IMG/VR virus record: IMGVR_UViG_3300025138_000098
Span: 1 to 40,446 of that record
Origin: a virus
Length of the DNA: 40,446 nt
Direction: 5' to 3' (one strand)
The notes under the pieces were generated by a model. The model was not told the origin of the DNA and searched no databases. It saw only the letters and a list, made by a program, of their open reading frames with translations. Each line of letters opens with the position of its first letter. Position 1 is the first letter of the stretch. Shown here piece by piece: positions 1-6,655 of this stretch. The position numbers and the translations under genes are program-made.

Positions 1-2
1 CA

Positions 3-257
3 GGACAACCATATGTAGTTGGTGAAAGAGGTCAAGAGTTATTTGTTCCTAACCAGCCAGGCCAGATAGTTAACGCACAAAGAACCGCAGAAATGATGAA
101 AGGTGGTAGTGGTGGTAATGGTGGTGGTAGTACATCAATTGTTGTGGCTCCAACCAATATTAGTTCATCTAACAGTTCATCTATTACATCTTCTGGTGTA
201 TCTTATATTGGTAATCCAGACCCAATCTTCCAAAGAGCATCATCTTACGCTATATAA
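3..257 (+). CDS. Phage tail (tape-measure-like) protein, C-terminal fragment
   Basis: The only plus-strand gene; its 5' part lies outside the window and it ends with TAA at 255-257. The reading frame contains PYVVGERGQELFVPNQPG, which closely matches the GERGPELFVP motif found near the C-terminus of many tail tape-measure and large tail proteins. It is followed by a Gly/Ser/Asn-rich, low-complexity stretch and a short end, FQRASSYAI. The gene converges on gp32, with a shared hairpin between them. The motif supports a tail protein; the exact identity (tape measure or another large tail component) cannot be settled from 84 residues. Confidence 0.6.
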   Translation, partial: GQPYVVGERGQELFVPNQPGQIVNAQRTAEMMKGGSGGNGGGSTSIVVAPTNISSSNSSSITSSGVSYIGNPDPIFQRASSYAI

Positions 258-287
258 AAAAAAGAGGTAGGATTTCTCCTACCTCTT
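251..287 (-). terminator. Intrinsic terminator between convergent genes
   Basis: A perfect 11-bp inverted repeat (262-272 with 277-287; loop TTTC) sits between the convergent tail gene and gp32. Read on the minus strand, the hairpin is followed at once by a run of T residues (bases 263 down to 251), the form of a Rho-independent terminator for the gp32 transcript. On the plus strand it has the stem but little T-tract, so it probably works mainly for the leftward transcript. Confidence 0.85.
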
Positions 288-306
288 AATCTACTACACT
301 TTACCT

Positions 307-1197
307 TTATCCAGCAAGTTTTTGGAAGTAGTCCATAGTATCATCATCATCAGTTTTATCTACTTCAGATGTTGGAGTATTATCGACAGGTTTTGTATCA
401 ACTGTAGCATCAGCTACAGGTTCATCTTCCATCTTTTCAGCAACATTACCAACAGTAACAGAACCAGAAAGAACAGTATTAAGACGAGTCTTTAGTTCTT
501 CATAAGACTTGAAGTTGGTTGATGCAGAATATTCTGCAAGACCATACTGTGTTTTCCATACTTCTTCAATCTGAGCATCATTATCAAAAATTGCAGATGG
601 TTTTTCAAACTCAGATGAATCATAGTTCCAGTAACCAGCAACCTTACGAATTTTAAGTTTAAAGTTTGCACCTTCCCAAAAATCAAATGGGTTTACTGGT
701 GATTCATCTTCAAACTCTGGTTGCATCGAAGCCATAATCTTATCAAAGATTTTCTTGCCGTAACGGAACAAGAATACTTTACCTTCATTCTCTGGATGTT
801 TGCTGTCACTGACAACATATATGTTAGAGAAATATTGTAATTTTCTTTTCTGTTTACGAGCGATTTCTTTGTCAGATTCAATACCTGTATTCCAATATGC
901 ACTATTCATTTCTGAAACAGGATCTTTCTGTCCAATAGTAGTGAGAGAGTTCTCAATATACCATTGACCAGTAGGGCCTTGAAATGCATGGTTGTATACT
1001 TTAGCCCAAGGCATATCTTCACCTTCGACAGCTGGCAAGAAACGAATTACTGCATAACCATTACCAGACTTGTCTAGTTCAGGTTTCCATAATCTATCGT
1101 CTTTGTAAGACTTTTTTTCTTGAGGTGCGTTTTGCTTTTGTACTTCGCCAAGTAATTTATCTAGAGAATTGCTTCTCTTTAATTGATCTAATGACAT
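307..1197 (-). CDS. 32: Single-stranded DNA-binding protein, T4 gp32 type
   Basis: 296 residues, close to T4 gp32 (301). It coats single-stranded DNA at the phage replication fork and in recombination. The core OB-fold pattern is clear: GNGYAVIRFLP near residue 46, NHAFQG, GQWYIE, the basic and aromatic KRKLQYFSNIYVV stretch, and PENEGKVFLFRYGKKIFDKI. It ends in an acidic tail (DDDDTMDYFQKLAG), as used in T4 to contact partner proteins. The histidine of the T4 zinc site survives in NHAF, but the three zinc-binding cysteines are missing and the whole protein has no cysteine. The start is supported by AAGGAG seven bases upstream. Transcription probably ends at the hairpin at 251-287. Confidence 0.95.
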   Translation of the reverse strand: MSLDQLKRSNSLDKLLGEVQKQNAPQEKKSYKDDRLWKPELDKSGNGYAVIRFLPAVEGEDMPWAKVYNHAFQGPTGQWYIENSLTTIGQKDPVSEMNSAYWNTGIESDKEIARKQKRKLQYFSNIYVVSDSKHPENEGKVFLFRYGKKIFDKIMASMQPEFEDESPVNPFDFWEGANFKLKIRKVAGYWNYDSSEFEKPSAIFDNDAQIEEVWKTQYGLAEYSASTNFKSYEELKTRLNTVLSGSVTVGNVAEKMEDEPVADATVDTKPVDNTPTSEVDKTDDDDTMDYFQKLAG

Positions 1198-1212
1198 TTA
1201 AGTCTCCTTATG

Positions 1213-1962
1213 TTAACGTATGTTTTTGTATAAATCATCGTATGTTAAATCTGTTCCAACCTTATAAAACTTTGCATCAGGAAATTCCTTTTGTAATATT
1301 TTAAATTGGTTATCCCAGTTAATCGTGTTAAGTCCACGACTTTCCTCAGGCAGATAATTCTTACTGCCCTTGTATATGTTATTTAGGTTTTCAGAATAAC
1401 TACTACCATCAAACCCTAACATATACACTTCCTCTGCACCAGCCTTGCAAGCAAGATATAGTGCAGTATTTCCAGCAGACCACCCTCTAGGGTAATCTAT
1501 CTTCATTACTTGGTCGTCTTTATCAACCCAAGTGATGTATAGTCCAATATCCTTTTCCATCTTCTGTCTTAAATCCTTTTCAACTAAATTTGGATTCTGT
1601 GACATTGCATCTAGGATATTGCTTTCAACTAGTTCTCTTGTTTTACCTTGAACTACACAATCTGTTTTAGACAGTCTTGCAGTTTCAAATATTATACCAT
1701 CACTATCAGCCCAAGCCATTTTCATTAAATCTGCATCAAAGTTTGGTAAAACATTCCAATCAGTAAACCAACATTTATTTTTAAAAGCATACCCTGATTC
1801 GTATACTTCCTGTTGCATATTATAGTCTACTGAAACCAAATTGTCAAGAGTAAAATCACGATAAATTGCATTACAACCCCAAGTAGTAAATCCACTAGGA
1901 TTGACAGGGCCCGATAGTTGAGCTCTTGACTCTCCGTTTCCATAGACTATGTGTCTATTCAT
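1213..1962 (-). CDS. Conserved phage protein, DUF115/MptE-like Rossmann fold (tentative)
   Basis: 249 residues, function unknown. It begins with a GNGESR motif after a short beta strand (HIVYGNGESR) and later has GWSAGNTALYLACKAGAEEV followed by YMLGFDG, a pattern like the nucleotide-binding part of DUF115/MptE-like proteins, where a helix after S(A)GN and a strand ending in LGFD recur. WGCNAIYRDF and TDWNV are further conserved-looking motifs. The ATG overlaps the end of thyX (TATGAATAG), so translation is probably coupled. The fold is inferred from motifs only and no substrate is suggested. A consensus sigma70 promoter lies inside this gene. Confidence 0.5.
   Translation of the reverse strand: MNRHIVYGNGESRAQLSGPVNPSGFTTWGCNAIYRDFTLDNLVSVDYNMQQEVYESGYAFKNKCWFTDWNVLPNFDADLMKMAWADSDGIIFETARLSKTDCVVQGKTRELVESNILDAMSQNPNLVEKDLRQKMEKDIGLYITWVDKDDQVMKIDYPRGWSAGNTALYLACKAGAEEVYMLGFDGSSYSENLNNIYKGSKNYLPEESRGLNTINWDNQFKILQKEFPDAKFYKVGTDLTYDDLYKNIR
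1819..1847 (-). promoter_or_regulatory. Intragenic consensus sigma70 promoter
   Basis: On the minus strand TTGACA (1847-1842), a 17-base spacer and TATAAT (1824-1819) give a 12/12 consensus promoter. It lies inside the coding sequence of the 249-residue gene and points towards gp32, whose ATG is about 610 bases downstream. The same architecture recurs at clear intergenic promoters in this window, which makes a chance match unlikely. Confidence 0.65.
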
Positions 1963-2611
1963 ACCTTAATGCTTTCCATGATGTAGGAAACAAGTTTTTT
2001 GCAAGGTCATCAATCAACCAAGAAATTTCTCTTGTTTCTGCTTGTGTGTCATCTTTACATCTAAGATTGCATACACGAGCAAATGCCATCAATGTACCAC
2101 TCCAATACCATTCAGTCATCATATTTTGTGGTAGAATCATTCTTGCCATCTCAGGCGCCACATCTAATTTTAAAAGGTCATTGTAAGTATTTACTGCAAG
2201 TTCCATTGTAGAAGAAACATCATAGTCAATAGTTTCATCAGACGAACCTTGTTTTTTATTCTCGGCCTTTAATCGCCAAACTTTTGGAACATAAAACTCT
2301 GGTTCAGAATCAACATAACGCCTACTTACTTCATTCCACACTAAACCTACTTGATGTTTTACTAATTGTCTTGCAACAAATATTGGAGCTTTAATTCTGA
2401 ACTGCATAGATGCATGTCCAAAAGGACTCCAATGATTATGTTTTGCAAGATACTTAATAAGTTTCTTATCACCTTCATTCAGTAAACCTTCTGGTTGACC
2501 ATTCTCTGGTGTTTTTAGTGCTAACCACTTAGACTCTTTAGAAAACGATACTCTGGCAGCATTAACGACTGTTAAGTCACTGCCCATTGAATCAATTAGG
2601 TCTACGATCAT
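1955..2611 (-). CDS. thyX: Flavin-dependent thymidylate synthase ThyX
   Basis: 218 residues. ThyX methylates dUMP to dTMP with 5,10-methylene-tetrahydrofolate, FAD and NADPH, and releases tetrahydrofolate. Visible features: VVNAARVSF near residue 15, the HNHWSPFGHASMQFRIKAPIFVARQ block (57-82), the ThyX motif region KHQVGLVWNEVSRRYV (85-100), and the C-terminal ARMILPQNMMTEWYWSGT and QAETREI blocks. The classic RHRX7S motif is altered to KHQ with one extra residue before Ser96. I chose the ATG at 2611 (MIVDLIDSMGSD) because it fits family N-termini; an earlier in-frame start would add 32 atypical residues. It overlaps the upstream coiled-coil gene by 20 bases. Confidence 0.93.
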   Translation of the reverse strand: MIVDLIDSMGSDLTVVNAARVSFSKESKWLALKTPENGQPEGLLNEGDKKLIKYLAKHNHWSPFGHASMQFRIKAPIFVARQLVKHQVGLVWNEVSRRYVDSEPEFYVPKVWRLKAENKKQGSSDETIDYDVSSTMELAVNTYNDLLKLDVAPEMARMILPQNMMTEWYWSGTLMAFARVCNLRCKDDTQAETREISWLIDDLAKNLFPTSWKALRYE

Positions 2612-2861
2612 TATTAGTTCTCTCTTGGTGGCGTGGACGAGTATTATTGTTACTAGGTCTGCGGCCGGGGCGATAACCTTTAGGCCACTCTGGAACACGA
2701 CTTGCAAGTTTTTTACATCGTTCTGTCAGTTGTGCATTTTCCCTTTGCAATTCTGCACACTCATACTCCAATTGTTTAATTCTGTCTTTAGACTGTGTGT
2801 CAGGTTTTTTTATCTGCATACCTTCTAAGACCCCAAAAGCATTTTTAACTTCACCATTCAT
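2592..2861 (-). CDS. Small coiled-coil protein with basic tail
   Basis: 89 residues, no known family recognised. A heptad-like region (DRIKQLEYECAELQRENAQL and onwards) predicts a coiled coil in the middle, followed by an Arg/Pro/Asn-rich basic C-terminus (RPGRRPSNNNTRPRHQER) that could bind nucleic acid. Two ATGs are close together; AAGGAG is only 2 bases from the first (2867) but 8 from the second (2861), so I prefer 2861. It overlaps the thyX start and follows the gp33-like gene, so it probably belongs to the same transcript. Any regulatory role is a guess from the neighbours. Confidence 0.6.
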   Translation of the reverse strand: MNGEVKNAFGVLEGMQIKKPDTQSKDRIKQLEYECAELQRENAQLTERCKKLASRVPEWPKGYRPGRRPSNNNTRPRHQERTNNDRRPN

Positions 2862-2873
2862 TACCATATCTCC

Positions 2874-3122
2874 TTATATTGGTAGTTGTGCTGATTTTTC
2901 GACTAAAAAATTTAAATCTCTTGCATTTGCCTCAATCTTTTCTTTGAGTCCTTTAGTAAGTAATCGTGCAACAGATTCGGGTTCTAACTCATTTTTTTGA
3001 CAATACCAAACAACAGCATCCATGTGAGTTATCTTTTTTTCCAAAGCAACTTTTTCAATTTCTAAGGAAAATATTTTTGGTGTTTGCAATAACATCTTAG
3101 GTTTATCTTTAGATTCTTGCAT
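2874..3122 (-). CDS. 33: Late transcription co-activator, gp33-like
   Basis: 82 residues. The central pattern FSLEIEKVALEKKITHMDAVVWYCQKNE followed by LEPESVARLLTKGLKEKIEANA and a short end QLPI matches, from memory, the small gp33-type late-promoter accessory protein of marine T4-like phages, which bridges RNA polymerase and the sliding clamp (T4 gp33 itself is longer, 112 residues). It is nearly all helical by pattern. It lies between the tRNA gene and the coiled-coil gene. TATAAATA late promoters in this window fit the presence of a T4-type late transcription system. The assignment rests on motif recall only. Confidence 0.65.
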   Translation of the reverse strand: MQESKDKPKMLLQTPKIFSLEIEKVALEKKITHMDAVVWYCQKNELEPESVARLLTKGLKEKIEANARDLNFLVEKSAQLPI

Positions 3123-3149
3123 TGTGTGTCCTTTTGTGATTATTGATTA

Positions 3150-3225
3150 TGGAGCTGGTGATAGGAATCGAACCTACGACCTGATGCTTACAAGGCAGCT
3201 GCTCTACCAACTGAGCTACACCAGC
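3150..3225 (-). tRNA. tRNA-Thr (anticodon UGU)
   Basis: A 76-base cloverleaf on the minus strand. The acceptor arm GCTGGTG pairs with CACCAGC, followed by T and an encoded CCA (3152-3150). The D arm is GCTCAGTTGGTAGAGC, the anticodon loop CTTGTAA gives anticodon TGT, and the T arm holds GGTTCGATTCC. The anticodon stem has one mismatch. It reads ACA, a frequent threonine codon in AT-rich phage genes. It begins only 8 bases after the nuclease gene stop, so it is probably cut out of an operon transcript. It is the only tRNA seen in the window. Confidence 0.95.
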
Positions 3226-3233
3226 ATTAATTT

Positions 3234-3923
3234 TTAGCATTGGTCTGATAAAATAACACCAGCCATATTTTTTTCTTCCCACTCTGCAATGGTTTCAACT
3301 AGTAAAGGTAGATATTCTTTTTTATCTTTTACAAACTCTTGAACTTCACCATCTTGTGTAACAACGAGAATACAGATTTGGTTTATCTCAATTCCTGTGC
3401 GTTCTTCAAACATTTCTGCGTATGCAGCTGTTTGAATATAATATGATTCGTTATATTCATCTTTGCGTGGATTAGTAGATGTCTTAAAATCAATAATAGA
3501 TAATACACCATCAAATTCAGCAATACAATCAACTCTGCCTGCAACTCTATACTTGTCACTATAAAGTCCTGCTTCTTGAGAGTAGATATTGTCAACACGA
3601 TCTAAAACATTTTCACGCAACTGTGTAAAGAGTGCATGTGGTAAAAAGTTTTTAGTATGATTTTGCATGTCTTGATTGTTTAAATAATCTTCGCACATGT
3701 GATGAACAGCAGTACCACGAGCAGCAGCTGTTCGTGAGATGTAGTTTGCTACATCATTACCAACACGCTTACGCCATGCGTTCAGACCTTGCTTATTGCG
3801 TATAGAGAGGACTGTAGTGATTGAGGGGTACTCGTTACCCTCTGGTGTTTCATATAAACGAGTTCCGTCTTTGTTGGTTGCTTTTATCTCAACTAACGAT
3901 ATTGGTTTGTGTGTATGTTGCAT
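3234..3923 (-). CDS. PD-(D/E)XK superfamily exonuclease
   Basis: 229 residues. Motifs of the RecB/Cas4-type PD-(D/E)XK nuclease family are in order: GTAVHHMCEDYL (His and Glu, near 70-80), GRVDCIAEFDG (metal-binding Asp), IIDFKTS (Asp-x-Lys catalytic core) and YYIQTAAYAEMF (the Gln/Tyr motif of RecB-like nucleases). It probably processes DNA ends in replication, recombination or host DNA breakdown; the exact role is not known. It is the first gene after a perfect sigma70 promoter (3954-3982), with AGGAAA ahead of the ATG. The tRNA follows directly. Confidence 0.85.
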   Translation of the reverse strand: MQHTHKPISLVEIKATNKDGTRLYETPEGNEYPSITTVLSIRNKQGLNAWRKRVGNDVANYISRTAAARGTAVHHMCEDYLNNQDMQNHTKNFLPHALFTQLRENVLDRVDNIYSQEAGLYSDKYRVAGRVDCIAEFDGVLSIIDFKTSTNPRKDEYNESYYIQTAAYAEMFEERTGIEINQICILVVTQDGEVQEFVKDKKEYLPLLVETIAEWEEKNMAGVILSDQC

Positions 3924-3953
3924 TGTAGTTTCCTGCCATAATATTAAGTAATA

Positions 3954-3982
3954 ATTATAACATAGCTATATGTTATTGTCAA
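3954..3982 (-). promoter_or_regulatory. Consensus sigma70 promoter for the nuclease operon
   Basis: TTGACA (3982-3977), a 17-base spacer and TATAAT (3959-3954) on the minus strand form a perfect consensus. The predicted transcription start near 3947 leaves a leader of about 24 bases with a Shine-Dalgarno site before the nuclease ATG. The gap between the phoH stop and the nuclease start (74 bases) is almost entirely this promoter. Confidence 0.9.
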
Positions 3983-3997
3983 GGGGTAAAGGTTTAA

Positions 3998-4702
3998 TTA
4001 TTCAATGCCCATTCCTAGTTTGGTCTTTTGAATAAGATAGTTACGAACAAATCCTGAGCGAACAATATCTCCAATATTAAATTCTGTACAATCGAACTCG
4101 TTCATGTTTTGTAAAATCTGTAGGAAATCCATAAGTCCATTTTTCTCATTAAGCTTAGTCAAGTCAGATTGTCCAAAATCTCCACAGAAGAAAATCTTAG
4201 AATTTTGACCTACTCTGGTAATGATGGTGTCCAATTCGTGGAAGTTTAGATTCTGACATTCATCAACAATAATGATACTATTGTCAAAGGTCAGACCTCT
4301 AAGAAATGATGTTGATAAAAAGAAAAAACTTCCCTGTGATTTCAAGCGTTCATACAACATACTAAATGCTTGTTCGTTTGGTTGTTCAAACATAAATTGC
4401 ATCATGTTAGAATATGGTACTTGATAGAGTGCAGCTTTATCTTCTTCATCGCCCGGCAAGAAACCAATCTCTCTTGTAGGAATAAGTGAACGCACCACGA
4501 TAACTCTATCGAATGGTGTTTCGGGATTTAACACTTGTTTCAATGCAAGGTATAATGAAATGAAAGTTTTTCCTGTTCCAGCACAACCAAATAGAAATTG
4601 ATTCTTATCTTTTTTCCAAGACTCAAATACATTTTTTTGACTGTCGGTTACAGGTTTAATTGTAGTCAGTTGACTGAAGGTTATATCTTTTTTATTTGCC
4701 AT
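3998..4702 (-). CDS. phoH: PhoH-like P-loop ATPase
   Basis: 234 residues. PhoH-family ATPases are common in marine phages, and their function in infection is unresolved. Walker A is GCAGTGKT and Walker B is IIIVDECQN; FFCGDFGQSDL and IVRSGFVRNYL fit the later motifs of the PhoH/SF1-helicase-like fold (Q-motif and Arg finger regions). The start is ATG at 4702, five to six bases after AAGGA; an ATT codon two codons upstream is not needed. The 117 bases up to the next gene (4709-4825) contain no clear promoter. It is not itself evidence of phosphate regulation, since no pho box was seen. Confidence 0.9.
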   Translation of the reverse strand: MANKKDITFSQLTTIKPVTDSQKNVFESWKKDKNQFLFGCAGTGKTFISLYLALKQVLNPETPFDRVIVVRSLIPTREIGFLPGDEEDKAALYQVPYSNMMQFMFEQPNEQAFSMLYERLKSQGSFFFLSTSFLRGLTFDNSIIIVDECQNLNFHELDTIITRVGQNSKIFFCGDFGQSDLTKLNEKNGLMDFLQILQNMNEFDCTEFNIGDIVRSGFVRNYLIQKTKLGMGIE

Positions 4703-4825
4703 TACCAATCCTTTTTAAAAAGAGAGTGTGATATGCTATGGTCAATATTATTTCGCACAACATACCACACAAGGTGTATGAAAACTGAAATTAGTTTATC
4801 TTGTTATTCATACAAAACTATTTAG

Positions 4826-5194
4826 TTACTTTACAAGTTCATTATTCTTATATTCTTTGGAAATATTATTTAAATCGTGTGACTTTCCAATACTTTTTAC
4901 TTTGTGTTTTTTAAGAACAGCATTAGTTTTAGATGTTTTTATATCTTTATTTGTACCAAATTGGTCAGCTAATGGTGAATTGGGGTGTGCGGCAGATATC
5001 CTTGCCATGTTTTCTTTGAATCCATCATCAGTCTTAAAACTTCTTCCTGCGATACCACTAACAAGTGCTGGAGCTGTATTAACTATAGTTTTAAATGTAG
5101 GGTGTTCTTCTAAAAAAGATTCTAATTCAGACCAAGAACAAAATGTTTCAGACATCTCATCAGTTTCAGTATTAAGAAGTGTGTATGTCGGCAT
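4826..5194 (-). CDS. Small conserved phage protein, FmdB-like N-terminus
   Basis: 122 residues. It begins MPTYTLLNTETDEMSE, like the N-terminus of FmdB-type small regulatory proteins, followed by WSELESFLEEHPTFKTIVNTAPA and a Gly/Ser segment. The paired zinc-ribbon cysteines of true FmdB proteins are absent, so only the fold start is similar. The rest is Lys-rich. It overlaps the upstream coiled-coil gene by 23 bases and ends a run of overlapping genes transcribed from the promoter at 6609-6637. Function unknown. Confidence 0.6.
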   Translation of the reverse strand: MPTYTLLNTETDEMSETFCSWSELESFLEEHPTFKTIVNTAPALVSGIAGRSFKTDDGFKENMARISAAHPNSPLADQFGTNKDIKTSKTNAVLKKHKVKSIGKSHDLNNISKEYKNNELVK

Positions 5195-5429
5195 TTTTAA
5201 GTTTTTCCTTTAAATCATTATTTTCTTCAATCAATTCTGTTATTCGCTCAAGTGCTGTATAATAAGATTTTGTTAGTGCTTGCATATCCATTTCTATAGA
5301 TTTTGACATTGTAGTATTGTAATATTTTCCTGTTATTTCTTTATAATCGACAACTTTATCTTTACCATCTGTGCCTAAGATTTGCCTCCTAAGCAAACGA
5401 TCATATACTAAGTTGTCGTCCTGTACCAT
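5172..5429 (-). CDS. Short coiled-coil hypothetical protein
   Basis: 85 residues with no recognised family. The C-terminal half (ALERITELIEENNDLKEKLK) is a clear coiled-coil heptad pattern, so the protein is probably oligomeric. It overlaps both neighbours: its ATG lies inside the 3' end of the preceding gene, and GGGAGA stands about 8 bases ahead of it as a ribosome binding site. The tight overlaps argue for a real, co-translated gene. Confidence 0.6.
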   Translation of the reverse strand: MVQDDNLVYDRLLRRQILGTDGKDKVVDYKEITGKYYNTTMSKSIEMDMQALTKSYYTALERITELIEENNDLKEKLKNADIHTS

Positions 5430-5950
5430 TCTGGTATCTCCCTACCTTTCCAAGTTGCAAAACCTTTTTTCTCTCTTATGTAGTACTTTCTATAAGCAAG
5501 AATTGGATTCCCTGCCATCTTACAATCATCAGGCATACATTGAGGCATTGGTGTTCCTTTCTTAAAAGGAATATTCAATGGTGGATTTTTAAGTAACTCT
5601 GATGGTTTAGTTGAACCATGCACTTTACCATAACGAGTTGTATACTCTGCTAGTGTTGCTTTGTAGAGTTTATACATTTGTAAATAGTTTTCAACAGACT
5701 CACGAACCCATATTGCAGATGGGTGATTAATGTGAGAAGCTTTGTATAAAACATTTTCTCGTTCATCAGACAATCGCCATCTTTTAATATTTCTATTATT
5801 TATAGTTTTACCTAAATACAATTCTCCGTCAAGTACTCTGTGTGCAGTTGACATTAGTTGTGCATACTCAATAGGCATTTTGACTACATGTTTATCTATG
5901 TGCATCTCTGCACATATTACAGGGTCTTTGTGTAAGTGGAATATATTCAT
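5408..5950 (-). CDS. Conserved phage protein with CAEMHIDKHVVKMPIE motif
   Basis: 180 residues, function unknown. The N-terminus MNIFHLHKDP then CAEMHIDKHVVKM is a motif I recall from many marine and T4-like phage hypothetical proteins; the His/Asp/Lys cluster could be a metal or nucleic-acid site but this is not established. The C-terminal KKGFATWKGREIPEWYR is rich in basic and aromatic residues. The ATG overlaps the SprT-like gene stop by 4 bases (ATGA), which indicates coupled translation. Confidence 0.6.
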   Translation of the reverse strand: MNIFHLHKDPVICAEMHIDKHVVKMPIEYAQLMSTAHRVLDGELYLGKTINNRNIKRWRLSDERENVLYKASHINHPSAIWVRESVENYLQMYKLYKATLAEYTTRYGKVHGSTKPSELLKNPPLNIPFKKGTPMPQCMPDDCKMAGNPILAYRKYYIREKKGFATWKGREIPEWYRTTT

Positions 5951-6297
5951 ATTATATTATTTTCCCAATATTCAAGTGCCAGTTTAGGTTCTAAACAACA
6001 AGCTTCACTTTCAATCGCTTTTTCATTACGAGCATATTGTTTCACATGAACCATTTCGTGACAAATTGTTAAAACCATATCTTTTAAATTAAGTTTCTTA
6101 TCTATTTCAATATAAAATTCACGATTGTTATCACCAATCATACAATAACCTGTTGCATCATCTAGTATGTTTGTTAGTTCAACATTAATCTCTAATGTCC
6201 TAAGGCGAGGTAATAGTTTTTTAATTGTATAGTTGATAACTGAATCGCAAAGCTTTCTTTGATATTTGTAACCACCAGAAATTTCAACAGTATTCAT
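5947..6297 (-). CDS. SprT-like zinc metalloprotease domain protein
   Basis: 116 residues. It carries the zincin signature HEMVHVKQYARNE: HExxH with two zinc-binding His and the catalytic Glu, in the context typical of SprT/Wss1-like small proteases. Upstream lie alternating strands (INVELTNILDDATGYCMI, REFYIEIDKK). A downstream Glu (ESEACCLEPK) could be the third ligand. SprT-like enzymes act on DNA-bound proteins in cells; the phage target is unknown. It is the second gene in the operon from the promoter at 6609-6637, separated from the first by the structured region 6308-6379. Confidence 0.75.
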   Translation of the reverse strand: MNTVEISGGYKYQRKLCDSVINYTIKKLLPRLRTLEINVELTNILDDATGYCMIGDNNREFYIEIDKKLNLKDMVLTICHEMVHVKQYARNEKAIESEACCLEPKLALEYWENNII

Positions 6298-6307
6298 ATT
6301 AAAACTT

Positions 6308-6379
6308 TCTCATTTCTCTTTTTAATTAAATGACCCAACTGACGAGAGAGAAATGAGAGAGAGAGTGTCAGTTGGGTCA
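6308..6379 (-). other. Intergenic structured element with two interleaved perfect inverted repeats
   Basis: Two perfect repeats interleave in the 88-base gap between two small genes. Stem one: 6308-6319 pairs with 6347-6358 (12 bp). Stem two: 6331-6343 pairs with 6367-6379 (13 bp). The order S1-S2-S1'-S2' is the topology of an H-type pseudoknot; otherwise the two stems are alternatives of each other. The loop of stem two is a GA-rich purine tract (CU-rich in the RNA). A plain terminator normally needs only one stem, so an attenuator, RNA-stability element or processing site is possible. Confidence 0.7.
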
Positions 6380-6385
6380 AAACCT

Positions 6386-6574
6386 TTAATATCTTTTGTT
6401 CAAAAAATATACAGAAAATGCAATCATTATTGTGCCAATAGCTCCATAAATCATCATTTTATCAAGTGGCATTGCATCTTCCATACAACTACCACCACAA
6501 TCAGAACCAGCTACACCAAGAATTAGTAAAAAACCAAAAGCACCGATACAACCTACAATAATATTTTTAAACAT
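6386..6574 (-). CDS. Small two-helix membrane protein
   Basis: 62 residues with two predicted membrane helices: about 4-22 (NIIVGCIGAFGFLLILGVAG) and 40-57 (MMIYGAIGTIMIAFSVYFL). The linker holds DCGGSCMEDAM with two cysteines that could form a disulfide if periplasmic. It is the first gene behind the promoter at 6609-6637 (leader about 28 bases) and may be expressed early. No family recognised; a role in host membrane modification is only a possibility. Confidence 0.6.
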   Translation of the reverse strand: MFKNIIVGCIGAFGFLLILGVAGSDCGGSCMEDAMPLDKMMIYGAIGTIMIAFSVYFLNKRY

Positions 6575-6608
6575 ACTTTAGACCTATATTTTCTTATTTT
6601 GTACAACT

Positions 6609-6637
6609 ATAGTAACACAGGTAAAATGGAAAGTCAA
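6609..6637 (-). promoter_or_regulatory. Sigma70-type promoter
   Basis: TTGACT (6637-6632), 17-base spacer, TACTAT (6614-6609) on the minus strand, in the gap between the SHMT gene and the small membrane protein gene. It is followed by TTT after the -35 box as at the other promoters of this window. It should drive the operon down to 4826. Confidence 0.85.
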
Positions 6638-6655
6638 TGGATTTTGCAATTTAAT

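Noticed and set aside
2612-2707. N-terminal extension of ThyX by 32 residues
   Set aside because: The extra residues lack family likeness and overlap the coiled-coil gene; the internal ATG at 2611 fits ThyX N-termini.
4703-4708. An upstream ATT start for the PhoH-like gene
   Set aside because: ATG at 4702 follows AAGGA at a normal distance; ATT starts are rare.
4709-4825. Possible promoter in the gap before phoH
   Set aside because: No -35/-10 pair close to consensus with 16-18-base spacing; only a short AT-rich palindrome near the phoH start.
5797-5804. A TATAAATA late-promoter match on the minus strand
   Set aside because: It lies in the middle of a coding sequence with no start codon at a suitable distance, so I treat it as chance in AT-rich DNA.
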